11,559 nucleotides of DNA, from positions 1 through 11,559 of the forward strand of contig CANPWI010000038.1 of assembly GCA_947584125.1 (NCBI GenBank). Reading direction: 5' to 3'. The DNA comes from an uncultured Clostridia bacterium. GTDB taxonomy: Bacteria > Bacillota > Clostridia > TANB77 > CAG-508. This document shows positions 1 to 7,710 of this stretch, one piece after another (position 1 is the first letter of the stretch; the number at the start of each line of letters is the position of its first letter). The position numbers and the translations under genes were made by a program. The notes beneath the pieces are model-generated. The model was not told the DNA's origin. It saw only the letters and a program-made list of their open reading frames with translations, and did not search any database.

Positions 1-2
1 AT

Positions 3-2786
3 GAAGAAAGCGACAAAAAGGAAATAAGTTTAGATAGAGGAGAAAATTTTGCAACATATACTGGACAAGAAAAAGTAACTAAAAACACAAATGTATTTGC
101 AAGACTAACAAAAGCAAATGGAAAAACAATATCAGGAAATTTAGAAATAACAAATATAGATAAAATACCACCAAAAGCATTTGAACAAGAGGTAACAGCA
201 GGTCTAGGAACAATAACAGTAAAAGGAACCACAGAAGATGGAGATGAAACAACAGAATATGGAAAATCAGAAATAGATATATATAAATATAAATTAGACG
301 ATGGAGATTGGAAAACAAATACAACAGGACAATATACTTTCCAAGAAGTAGAAGCAGGAACACACAAAGTAACAATGATAGCAAGAGATAAAGCGGGAAA
401 TGAAACAGAGGTAACGAACAAAGAGCAAGAAATAGAGGTAAAATCATTTGAAAGTTATGAAGATGAAATAGTAATAAATGTAACAGACCCAGATATATAT
501 ACAAAAGCAAAAACAGTAACAGTAACTTGGCCAAGTCTATCAGGTGTAACAAAGAAGATAAGTATAGATGGTGGAAATACTTATGAAAATTATACAACAG
601 GTAAAGAAATAACAGAAAATTGTACAATATATGCACAAATGGAATATGAAGGAAAAACAATAACAGCAACATTAGAGGTAACAATGATAGACAATGAAGG
701 ACCAGAAATAAAAGATGTAAACTTTGATGAAGAAACATTAACCTTAACTGCAAAGGTAAAAGATGAAAAATCAGGACTTGTAAGTATAAAAATAGAAAAA
801 TTAATAAGTGAAACTAAAACAGGTGAAATAACACAATCTACAGTATTAAAAGGAGACACAGATTATGGAGGAACAAAAGAAGAACAAGGAGTAGAGGAAA
901 GAATATCAGCACCATATACTCAATATGTAAGAGGATATATAATAACAACAAAAGATAAACTAGAAAATGAAAATGTTTATAAAGTAGAAAACCTAAGTGT
1001 ACAAAATAATAATTTAATAATAACAAATGCACAAGAATTACAAGAATTTTCAACATCAGTAAATAATGGAACAACATATTCGGGATTAACAGTACAACTA
1101 GGAAAAGATATAGACTTAAATGGAGTAACAAACTTTACACCAATAGGAAATTATGATTACCAATTTAAAGGGAACTTTAATGGAAATGGATATACAATAA
1201 GTAATATGACAATATCAGGTGGAAGTAAAGATTATATAGGCTTATTTGGATGTATAGGTACAGGAGCAAAAATAGAAAATGTAAAATTAGAAAACTATAG
1301 TATAACAGGAACTGGAGTATATGTAGGAGGTTTAGTAGGATGGAATAATGGGACAATAAGTAAGGTAAGTACGAATGGAATAATAACTAATAAGTATCCT
1401 AATAGAACAGATGCATATGTGGGAGGATTAGTTGGACATAATGATACAAAAGGAGTGATAGAAAAAAGTTATACAGAAGGAACAGTAACATCAACAGCAG
1501 AAACAGTAGGAGGTTTATTAGGAAATAATAATAGAGGAACAGTACAGAATTGCTATTCTACAGCAGAAACAAAGGGATATGATTATGTAGGAGGATTAAT
1601 TGGATATGGTTCAGGAACAATAAAAACAAGTTACGCAATAGGAAAGGTTACAGCAACAGTAACATCAGGACCAATTACAGGAGGACTAATATCATGCAGT
1701 TCAACTATAACAGATTCATATTGGAGTAAGGAAGCATCTGGAGTGGAAGAAAGCGGATATGGAACATCAGTATTATTATCTGCATTAACACAAAGAATAT
1801 TATATCCATCAACATGGAACTTTGATAGTGTATGGGAAATAAAAGAAGGAGAAACTTGTCCATACTTAAAAGATTTTGGTGTGCCACAAGGTATGAAAAA
1901 TATTTTAAATGGATATACATTAATGAAAGGAATTGGAACAAAAGAAAATCCATACCAAATATCAACAGAAAAACAATTAAATTTAATGCATGATGAATTA
2001 GGAGCTTGTTATGAACTTGTAGATAATGTAGAAATAAAAGAAATAACAAATTGGACGCCAATAGGAAACTATGATTATCAATTTAAAGGAAATTTTAATG
2101 GAAATGGAAAAACAATAAAAAATATAACAATAAATAGAAACGATGATTATATAGGCTTATTTGGATGTTTAAGTACGGGAGCAAAAATAGAAAATGTAAA
2201 ATTAGAAAATTATAAGATAACAGGAACTGGAGTATATGTAGGAGGTTTAGTAGGATGGAATAATGGAACAATAAGTAAGGTAAGTACGAATGGAATAATA
2301 ACTAATAAGTATCCTAATAGAACAGATGCATATGTGGGAGGATTAGTTGGACATAATGATACAAAAGGAGTGATAGAAAAAAGTTATACAGAAGGAACAG
2401 TAACATCAACAGCAGAAACAGTAGGAGGTTTATTAGGAAATAATAATAGAGGAACAGTACAGAATTGCTATTCTACAGCAGAAACAAAGGGATATGATTA
2501 TGTAGGAGGATTAATTGGATATGGTTCAGGAACAATAAAAACAAGTTATGCAATAGGAAAAGTTACAGCAACAGTAACATCAGGACCAATTACAGGAGGA
2601 CTAATATCATGCAGTTCAACTATAACAAGTTCATATTGGAATAAGGAAACAACAGGAGTGGAAGAAGGTTCCTATGGAACAGGATTAACAACTGATGAAA
2701 TGACAAATCATAAAGAAAAGTATGTTGGATGGGATTTTAATGGTGTATGGATTTGGACAGATGGAGAATATCCAAAATTACAATAA
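3..2786 (+). CDS. GLUG-repeat surface/secreted protein with Ig-like segments (5' end outside window)
   Basis: The frame is open from base 3 with no start codon or signal peptide in view, so the N-terminus lies upstream. 927 residues are visible. Residues about 58–145 and 158–270 look like beta-rich Ig-like segments (for example VTMIARDKAGNE, and a GPEIKDV segment), common in cell-surface proteins. From about residue 338 come two GLUG-type units. Each opens with a PIGNYDYQFKGNFNGNG stretch, followed by repeated GGLVGxN / GGLLGNN / GGLIGYG turns and a closing SYW...GTG...GVW element, as in GLUG repeats of adhesin-like and IgA-protease-like proteins. The composition is rich in Thr, Asn, Gly and Ile, with very few Cys. 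The protein ends at YPKLQ with no LPXTG signal or C-terminal membrane segment, so any anchor must be N-terminal or non-covalent. A role in adhesion or surface binding is inferred; no enzymatic motif is visible. A hairpin follows directly, so this is the last gene of its unit. Confidence 0.85.
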   Translation, partial: EESDKKEISLDRGENFATYTGQEKVTKNTNVFARLTKANGKTISGNLEITNIDKIPPKAFEQEVTAGLGTITVKGTTEDGDETTEYGKSEIDIYKYKLDDGDWKTNTTGQYTFQEVEAGTHKVTMIARDKAGNETEVTNKEQEIEVKSFESYEDEIVINVTDPDIYTKAKTVTVTWPSLSGVTKKISIDGGNTYENYTTGKEITENCTIYAQMEYEGKTITATLEVTMIDNEGPEIKDVNFDEETLTLTAKVKDEKSGLVSIKIEKLISETKTGEITQSTVLKGDTDYGGTKEEQGVEERISAPYTQYVRGYIITTKDKLENENVYKVENLSVQNNNLIITNAQELQEFSTSVNNGTTYSGLTVQLGKDIDLNGVTNFTPIGNYDYQFKGNFNGNGYTISNMTISGGSKDYIGLFGCIGTGAKIENVKLENYSITGTGVYVGGLVGWNNGTISKVSTNGIITNKYPNRTDAYVGGLVGHNDTKGVIEKSYTEGTVTSTAETVGGLLGNNNRGTVQNCYSTAETKGYDYVGGLIGYGSGTIKTSYAIGKVTATVTSGPITGGLISCSSTITDSYWSKEASGVEESGYGTSVLLSALTQRILYPSTWNFDSVWEIKEGETCPYLKDFGVPQGMKNILNGYTLMKGIGTKENPYQISTEKQLNLMHDELGACYELVDNVEIKEITNWTPIGNYDYQFKGNFNGNGKTIKNITINRNDDYIGLFGCLSTGAKIENVKLENYKITGTGVYVGGLVGWNNGTISKVSTNGIITNKYPNRTDAYVGGLVGHNDTKGVIEKSYTEGTVTSTAETVGGLLGNNNRGTVQNCYSTAETKGYDYVGGLIGYGSGTIKTSYAIGKVTATVTSGPITGGLISCSSTITSSYWNKETTGVEEGSYGTGLTTDEMTNHKEKYVGWDFNGVWIWTDGEYPKLQ
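1128..1766 (+). repeat. GLUG block, copy A of an in-gene direct duplication
   Basis: This 639-base in-frame block encodes one GLUG unit, from the TNFTPIGNYDY element to SYWSKEASGVEESGYGT. It matches bases 2046–2681 with one codon more. The core, 1302–1712, encodes 137 residues identical to copy B, with only three base differences that I can find (ggg/gga, tac/tat, aag/aaa), all silent. The flanks of the block are clearly more diverged. Confidence 0.9.
2046..2681 (+). repeat. GLUG block, copy B of an in-gene direct duplication
   Basis: This is the second copy of the block at 1128–1766. It lies 918 bases downstream at its start and 915 bases downstream in the core, because one codon is missing near the NITINRND segment. 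The first part and the last 17 codons differ at several residues (for example SYWNKETTGVEEGSYGT), while the central 137 residues are identical to copy A. Confidence 0.9.
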
Positions 2787-2793
2787 AATTAAA

Positions 2794-2823
2794 TGGAGAT
2801 AAACTTGTAAAAGTTTATCTCCA
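2794..2823 (+). terminator. Rho-independent terminator after the GLUG gene
   Basis: GGAGATAAACTT pairs perfectly with AAGTTTATCTCC around a GTAA loop, and a further T–A pair closes the base. It starts 8 bases after the stop codon. The following run is A/T-rich (AAAATATTTATTTTG) rather than a clean T tract, so termination may be less than complete. It separates the GLUG gene from the nlpC promoter just downstream. Confidence 0.75.
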
Positions 2824-2840
2824 AAATATTTATTTTGTAT

Positions 2841-2869
2841 TTGACATTTAATATTTTTAAGTATATAAT
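2841..2869 (+). promoter_or_regulatory. Consensus sigma-A promoter for nlpC–comEC
   Basis: A perfect TTGACA (2841–2846) and a perfect TATAAT (2864–2869) are separated by exactly 17 bases. Transcription should start near 2876, giving a leader of about 20 bases that carries the AGGAG site at 2888–2892. This predicts strong constitutive expression by SigA. Confidence 0.88.
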
Positions 2870-2897
2870 CGTGACAGTAAATTAAAAAGGAGAATTC

Positions 2898-4271
2898 TTG
2901 GATATGAATTTTGGTAAAAAAATACTAATGGGAATGAGTTTTGCATTTATTACTACATTTATATTTACAAGTAATAATTATGCACAAACAACAGGAGTTG
3001 TCACTACAGAAACAGTAAGAATGAGAAAAGAACCTTCAACAGATTCTTCAATTATAACATTACTTTCTCAAGATTATGAGGTAGAAATAATTGAAAAACA
3101 AGGTGATTGGTATAAGGTTAAATATCAAGAATATACAGGTTATGTAAGTAGTGAATTTGTAGAAACAAATGATGATGAAAATGTACAAACAACAAATGAA
3201 GAAGATAAAAATGAAGATGAAAATTCACAAGTAGTAGACCAAACAAATACCAATGAGGAAAATAATACTAATAATACTGAAACAAATCAAGAAAATTCAA
3301 ATTTAACAGAAGAAAAAAAATTAGAGATAAATGTAAATAAAAAAGTACAAGGAAAACAAAACATATACATATTACCATTGATAGGAACAACTGTAATAGG
3401 AAATATAGAAAATGAAGATGTTTATATTATTCAAGTTACAAATGGTTGGGCTTATGTAAGTAAAGATAATATATTAGGTTGGATAAGAACAGAAAACCTT
3501 ATAGAACAAACAGAGCAAACTCAAAATGAAGAACAAAATCAAGATAGCGAAGAAACAAATAAAGAAGATAATGAACAACAAGATACTCCAGAAGAAAATA
3601 CAAATAATTCTGAGGAAACAGAACAAAACGAGACAACTGAAAAAATAGGATATATAAGTAAAGAAAATGTTAATTTTAGAGAAGCACCAGATATGTCAGC
3701 AGAGATTATAGATAATTTAACTCAAAATACAGAGGTAAAAATTATAGCAGAAGAAACTGGATGGTATAAAATACAAGTAAATGGTAAAACAGGATATGTT
3801 GCACAAAATTTAATTTCAGATGAAAAAGTAGAAGAAACAACTATAAGTTCAAGAAGTTTAGAAGAACCAAGAGAAATTAAAGAAGATAACACAAATAATA
3901 TACAATCTCAAATTGTTGAATATGCAAAAAGCTTTTTAGGTTCAAAATATGTATATGGAGGAGCATCTCCTTCAGGATTTGACTGCTCTGGTTTAGTGCA
4001 ATATGTATATAAACATTTTGGATATAATGTATCTAGGTCATCAAGAGAGCAAGCAAAAGATGGAAAAGAAGTTTCAAAAGAAGATTTGCAATTAGGAGAT
4101 ATTATTATATTTAAAGCTTATGATGATTATTCAAGAATTGGTCATGTAGGGTTATATATTGGTAATAATGAATTTATACATGCAAATGATGAAAGTACAG
4201 GGGTAATAATAACATCTTTATCTAAAGGAAAATATCCAGAAAGATTTGTTACAGCTAGAAGAATTGTATAA
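2898..4271 (+). CDS. Secreted SH3-domain NlpC/P60 peptidoglycan endopeptidase
   Basis: A predicted exported cell-wall hydrolase of 457 residues. Residues 1–29 form a signal peptide: a KK-containing start, a hydrophobic core and a likely cut after NYA. Three SH3-like wall-binding domains follow at about 31–89, 141–207 (degenerate) and 249–310, joined by linkers very rich in Glu, Asn, Gln and Thr. The C-terminal NlpC/P60 domain (about 337–457) has the expected triad: Cys363 in FDCSGL, His416 in GHVGLYIG and His428 in FIHA. Family members cut stem-peptide bonds such as D-Glu–diamino acid, so a role in wall turnover or cell separation is inferred. The start is taken as TTG at 2898, 5 bases after AGGAG; ATG at 2904 is an alternative 11 bases from it and would remove only two residues. 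It is the first gene of the unit, with comEC 20 bases downstream. Confidence 0.9.
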   Translation: MDMNFGKKILMGMSFAFITTFIFTSNNYAQTTGVVTTETVRMRKEPSTDSSIITLLSQDYEVEIIEKQGDWYKVKYQEYTGYVSSEFVETNDDENVQTTNEEDKNEDENSQVVDQTNTNEENNTNNTETNQENSNLTEEKKLEINVNKKVQGKQNIYILPLIGTTVIGNIENEDVYIIQVTNGWAYVSKDNILGWIRTENLIEQTEQTQNEEQNQDSEETNKEDNEQQDTPEENTNNSEETEQNETTEKIGYISKENVNFREAPDMSAEIIDNLTQNTEVKIIAEETGWYKIQVNGKTGYVAQNLISDEKVEETTISSRSLEEPREIKEDNTNNIQSQIVEYAKSFLGSKYVYGGASPSGFDCSGLVQYVYKHFGYNVSRSSREQAKDGKEVSKEDLQLGDIIIFKAYDDYSRIGHVGLYIGNNEFIHANDESTGVIITSLSKGKYPERFVTARRIV

Positions 4272-4291
4272 AGGGGCAAGATGGAGGAATA

Positions 4292-6694
4292 ATGAAAAGA
4301 CCAATTTTAGTGGTTATAATAGGATATTTAATAGGAATAATATGGGGGTTATATTTAAAAATAAATATAACTCCTTTTTATATACTAATAACAATAATTA
4401 TTGCGTTATTAAATAAAATATTTATAAATAATAAAAAAATAATGAAATATTATAATAAAATCATAAATAAAAAACTTATTATAATTATAATAATAAGTTC
4501 AATAATTTCAAATACAATAGTAAACATAGAAAATAATAAATATAATACATTATATAAAAATTTAAAAGAAATAGAGATAATAGGCACAATTATAAGTAAT
4601 AAAAAAGAAAAAGAATATTATAATAGCTATAAAATAAAAGTTTATAGTATTAACAATAATTCAAAAAAATATAAAAATACCAATCTTTTAATAAATATGA
4701 AAAAAGATATAGAACTTGAATATGGTGATTTAATTAAAATAAAAGGAGAATATGTAGAGCCAAATAAATCTAGAAATTATAAAGGATTTGATTATAAGGA
4801 GTATTTAAAATCAGAAAAAATTTATGGAACAATTACAAATACAAAAGACATAAATATTATGAAGAAAAATAATTGTTCTTATTTCGAAAAAATTTCAAAC
4901 ATAGTAAAAAATAACATTGAAAATAATATTAGAAAAATATTAAATACAGAAGAAGCGGAAATTTTAATTGGAATATTATTAGGAAATACAGAATCAATTA
5001 ATGATGAAACTATACAAAGCTTTAGAGATAGCAGTTTATATCATATACTTGCAGTTTCTGGAGCACATGTTGCATATTTAATAACAGCAATAGCTTTTAT
5101 ATTAAATAAAATAAAAGTAGACACCAAAAAAGGAAAAATAATAACAATAATAATATTAATATTTTTCATGTTTTTAACAGGATTTACACCATCTGTTAGT
5201 CGAGCTTGTTTCATGGCAATAATTATGCTAGTAGCAAAAATTATAGGACGAAAGCTTGACATTATAAATAGTATTAGCTTATCACTATTAATAATTCTTA
5301 TTATCAATCCTTTTTCAATAAGAAATTTAGGGTTAATACTTTCTTATGGAGGAACTATAGGAATAGTTATATTCCAAAGGCAAATAAAAGAAAAATTAGA
5401 AAAAATATTTATAAAAAAACAAAGTAAATTTGTAAAAGCTAAAAAACAATGTATTGAAATTATAAGTGTTACACTATCTGCACAAATAATTATAGCTCCT
5501 ATAATAATGCTTGAATTTAATACAATATCATTAACATTTGTGTTATCAAATTTACTTGCAGGATATATAATGGGACCAATAACCATACTTGGTTTTATAT
5601 TTTCATCAATATCATTTTTATCTATTAACATAGCAAAAATATTAAAGTTTCCATTAGAAATATTAATTAAAGCTTTATTAATTCTATCAAAATTTTCATC
5701 CAAATTACCTTTTTCAAATATTACAATAATAACTCCATCTTTTTCTATAATTTTAGCTTATTATATATTAATAGTTATAAAAAAATATTTTCCTATTCTA
5801 AATACAAAAATAAAAAATATAATAAATAAGATTACAATAAAAAAGATAATTTTGATAAGTATAATTAGTATTTTTACATTCCAAATTATAAATGTAATTC
5901 CAAAGGATTTAATAATACATTTTATTGATGTAGGACAAGGGGATAGCTGTTTAGTTATTACACCTTGTAATAAAAAAATTCTTATAGATACAGGAGGGAG
6001 TAAACTAGGAGAAAGCTATGATGTAGGTGAAAGTACTTTATTACCTTATTTGTTAGATAGAAAAATATATACATTAGATTATTTAATAATATCTCATTTT
6101 GATGCTGACCATTGTAATGGAGTGGTAGCAATACTAAACAAGTTAAATATTAAAAAGATAGTTGTTTCAGAACAAGGAGAAATATGTGCAGAATATGCAA
6201 AAATAATGCAAATTGTTAATGAAAAAAATATAAAAGTGGTAAAAGTAAAAAGTGGAGATAAAATAATATTTGATAAATATACATATTTTGAAATATTACA
6301 TCCACAAAAACAATTAATTCAAGAAAATATTTTAAATAATAACTCTATTGTAGGAAAACTAAAATATATAAATTTTTCAATGCTATTTACAGGAGATATT
6401 GAAAAAATTGCTGAAGATGAGTTAATTAAATTGTATAAAAATAATAATAAATTAAAATCTGATATATTAAAAGTTCCACATCACGGTTCAAAAACATCTA
6501 GTACAGAAAAATTTTTGGAACTAATAAAACCAAAAGTAGCTTTAATTGGTGTAGGAGAAAAAAATACATTTGGTCATCCAAACCAAGATGTAATAGAAAG
6601 AATAGAAAATTTAGGTACAAAAGTATATAGAACAGATAAAAGAGGAGAAATAAGCATAGTTGTAAATAGAAAAGGAAAGATAAAAGTATTTTAA
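4292..6694 (+). CDS. comEC: ComEC/Rec2 DNA internalisation channel
   Basis: An 800-residue membrane protein of the ComEC/Rec2 family, which carries single-stranded DNA across the cytoplasmic membrane in natural transformation. The N-terminal part has three hydrophobic segments within the first 80 residues, then a soluble OB-like (DUF4131-type) region to about 190. The competence domain (about 220–490) contains the family hallmark HILAVSGAHV from His251 and many membrane helices. The C-terminal metallo-beta-lactamase-like domain (about 545–790) has IDVGQGD, the metal-binding set H602-x-D604-x-D606-H607, FTGD ending at Asp702, and HHGS at 730–733. This domain is thought to degrade the non-transported strand. 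Length and motif order are complete. A GGAGG site 4 bases before the ATG supports the start. It is co-transcribed with nlpC, and the usual comEA neighbour is absent. Whether the organism is transformable is not shown. Confidence 0.94.
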   Translation: MKRPILVVIIGYLIGIIWGLYLKINITPFYILITIIIALLNKIFINNKKIMKYYNKIINKKLIIIIIISSIISNTIVNIENNKYNTLYKNLKEIEIIGTIISNKKEKEYYNSYKIKVYSINNNSKKYKNTNLLINMKKDIELEYGDLIKIKGEYVEPNKSRNYKGFDYKEYLKSEKIYGTITNTKDINIMKKNNCSYFEKISNIVKNNIENNIRKILNTEEAEILIGILLGNTESINDETIQSFRDSSLYHILAVSGAHVAYLITAIAFILNKIKVDTKKGKIITIIILIFFMFLTGFTPSVSRACFMAIIMLVAKIIGRKLDIINSISLSLLIILIINPFSIRNLGLILSYGGTIGIVIFQRQIKEKLEKIFIKKQSKFVKAKKQCIEIISVTLSAQIIIAPIIMLEFNTISLTFVLSNLLAGYIMGPITILGFIFSSISFLSINIAKILKFPLEILIKALLILSKFSSKLPFSNITIITPSFSIILAYYILIVIKKYFPILNTKIKNIINKITIKKIILISIISIFTFQIINVIPKDLIIHFIDVGQGDSCLVITPCNKKILIDTGGSKLGESYDVGESTLLPYLLDRKIYTLDYLIISHFDADHCNGVVAILNKLNIKKIVVSEQGEICAEYAKIMQIVNEKNIKVVKVKSGDKIIFDKYTYFEILHPQKQLIQENILNNNSIVGKLKYINFSMLFTGDIEKIAEDELIKLYKNNNKLKSDILKVPHHGSKTSSTEKFLELIKPKVALIGVGEKNTFGHPNQDVIERIENLGTKVYRTDKRGEISIVVNRKGKIKVF

Positions 6695-6696
6695 TA

Positions 6697-7050
6697 TTAT
6701 TCAATTTCTGTTATTTTTAGATTAAATTTATCCTCAAAAACTTTTTTCTTTGCAATATATTCTTTTGTTTTAAAACCTTTTACATCAATAATTTCTGTAG
6801 AGCCATCATTATGAAAAATTATAAAATCAGGTTTATATTTTAAACTTGGAGCAAGAATAAATACTGGTTGCAAACAAAATCCTTTTATATCCTTAGCTTG
6901 TAATTTTAATTTAAGCTCAGAATAATAATTAGCTTCTTTTTGACTATCAAAAGTGTGACCATCAATGGATACTTTATTTGCTCTATATTTACTTTTTCTT
7001 TTTTTTCCGTCTGTAAAATTCTTATAATCTTCAACACTCCAGTGTTCCAT
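6697..7050 (-). CDS. DUF1064-type PD-(D/E)XK nuclease-fold protein
   Basis: A 117-residue protein matching the DUF1064 pattern: KANKV-like start, FDSQKEANYY, a QPVF strand, KYKPDFIIF and EIIDVKGFKT. DUF1064 proteins are mostly from phages and prophages and have no settled function. The layout fits a PD-(D/E)XK nuclease fold, with Glu39, Pro74-Asp75 and Asp89-Val-Lys91 as the likely active-site set; nuclease activity is inferred. An in-frame TTG at 7062 would lengthen it by four codons, but the GGAGG ribosome site lies inside that extension, so ATG at 7050 is the start. The gene faces comEC tail to tail with 2 bases between the stop codons and is divergent from dut. Its base composition matches its neighbours, so any transfer is not recent or came from a similar AT-rich source. 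Confidence 0.82.
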   Translation of the reverse strand: MEHWSVEDYKNFTDGKKRKSKYRANKVSIDGHTFDSQKEANYYSELKLKLQAKDIKGFCLQPVFILAPSLKYKPDFIIFHNDGSTEIIDVKGFKTKEYIAKKKVFEDKFNLKITEIE

Positions 7051-7055
7051 AATAA

Positions 7056-7060
7056 CCTCC
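7056..7060 (-). promoter_or_regulatory. Ribosome-binding site that fixes the DUF1064 start
   Basis: On the minus strand GGAGG (reading 7060 to 7056) is followed by five bases and then ATG at 7050. It lies within the codons that a TTG start at 7062 would translate, which rules out that longer reading. Confidence 0.8.
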
Positions 7061-7084
7061 AACTTTTAATAATAATATAGTAAC

Positions 7085-7113
7085 ATTATAAATATAAAAT
7101 AAAAAAAGTTCAA
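7085..7113 (-). promoter_or_regulatory. Sigma-A promoter for the DUF1064 gene
   Basis: Read on the minus strand, TTGAAC (7113–7108) and a perfect TATAAT (7090–7085) are separated by 17 bases. The predicted start is near 7078, giving a leader of about 28 bases before the ATG. The -35 matches the consensus at four of six positions. Confidence 0.7.
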
Positions 7114-7143
7114 GAGAAAAAGTAAAATATTAATAAATGAACT
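7107..7143. repeat. Inverted repeat between the divergent promoters (possible operator)
   Basis: AGTTCA (7107–7112) and TGAACT (7138–7143) are inverted copies whose starts are 31 bases apart, about three helical turns. The first overlaps the minus-strand -35 box and the second ends one base before the plus-strand -35 box. The arms are only six bases long, so chance is a real alternative. Confidence 0.25.
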
Positions 7144-7144
7144 A

Positions 7145-7173
7145 TTGACAAATAAAATGTCGAATGATATAAA
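7145..7173 (+). promoter_or_regulatory. Sigma-A promoter for dut
   Basis: A perfect TTGACA (7145–7150), a 17-base spacer and TATAAA (7168–7173) predict a start near 7180, almost on top of the AAGGAG site (7183–7188). The leader is therefore very short. A small imperfect inverted repeat (GACA 7147–7150 with TGTC 7158–7161) overlaps the -35 box. Confidence 0.83.
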
Positions 7174-7197
7174 AAATAGAAGAAGGAGAGGATAATA

Positions 7198-7659
7198 ATG
7201 GATAATAAAAGAGGTTTTAAAATCGCAAAAGGTTTTGAAGATAAAAACATAAATTTACCAGAAAGAAAAACAAAATATTCTGCAGGATATGATGTAGAAG
7301 CAGCAGAAGATACAATAATACCAAGCTTTAAAAAAGGAGATAAACCAACACTTGTAAAAACAGGAATAAAAGCATATATGATGGATGATGAATTTTTAAT
7401 GTTAGCAAATAGAAGTTCAAATCCTGGAAAAAAAGGACTAATATTAGCAAATAGTATAGGAGTTATAGATAAAGACTATTATGAAAATCCAGATAATGAT
7501 GGACACATAATGTTTGCATTTTACAATATAAAAGAGGAAGATATCGAAATAAAAAAAGGTGATTGTATAGGCCAAGCAATATTCCAAAAATTTTTTATAG
7601 CAGACGAGGATAATGCAGAGGGAGTAAGAAATGGAGGATTTGGCTCAACAAGTAAATAA
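7198..7659 (+). CDS. dut: Trimeric dUTP diphosphatase (dUTPase)
   Basis: Hydrolyses dUTP to dUMP and pyrophosphate, keeping uracil out of DNA and supplying the dTMP precursor. The protein has 153 residues, a normal length. All five dUTPase motifs are present in order: AGYD with Asp32; NRSSNPGKKG with Arg72-Ser73-Ser74; GVIDKDYY with catalytic-base Asp91 and uracil-stacking Tyr94; GQAIFQ at 125–130; and the mobile C-terminal arm RNGGFGST with Arg144 and Phe148. A homotrimer built from shared active sites is expected for the family. AAGGAG lies 9 bases before the ATG. It is transcribed alone from its own promoter and ends in a strong terminator. dUTPases of this type occur both as chromosomal housekeeping genes and in phages; the sequence alone does not decide between them. 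Confidence 0.95.
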   Translation: MDNKRGFKIAKGFEDKNINLPERKTKYSAGYDVEAAEDTIIPSFKKGDKPTLVKTGIKAYMMDDEFLMLANRSSNPGKKGLILANSIGVIDKDYYENPDNDGHIMFAFYNIKEEDIEIKKGDCIGQAIFQKFFIADEDNAEGVRNGGFGSTSK

Positions 7660-7680
7660 AGAAAAAAATGAAAAAAAAAT

Positions 7681-7710
7681 TGGTAAAAGTTTTGACTTTT
7701 ACCATTTTTT
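7681..7710 (+). terminator. Rho-independent terminator after dut
   Basis: A perfect 10-bp stem (TGGTAAAAGT with ACTTTTACCA) around a TTTG loop, followed by six T. The A-rich run upstream (7671–7679) gives it a bidirectional look. The loop and 3' arm also hold the -35 box of the next promoter. Confidence 0.88.

Noticed and set aside
375..377. ATG at 375 as the start of the GLUG protein
   Set aside because: The frame is open back to base 3 with continuous Ig-like sequence, and no ribosome site precedes 375. The gene starts upstream of the window.
79..753. Long minus-strand open frame rich in Leu, Phe and His
   Set aside because: It mirrors the A-rich codons of the GLUG gene, has no ribosome site or recognisable domain, and its composition is a reverse-complement artefact. 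The same applies to the other minus-strand frames inside comEC, dut, dnaG and rpoD.
1302..2627. CRISPR-like or transposon repeats in the GLUG region
   Set aside because: The repetition is in frame, protein-coding, and explained by GLUG motifs and one duplicated block. There are no spacers, inverted ends or target-site duplications.
7051..7062. TTG at 7062 as the DUF1064 start
   Set aside because: The GGAGG ribosome site lies inside that extension; ATG 7050 has ideal spacing.
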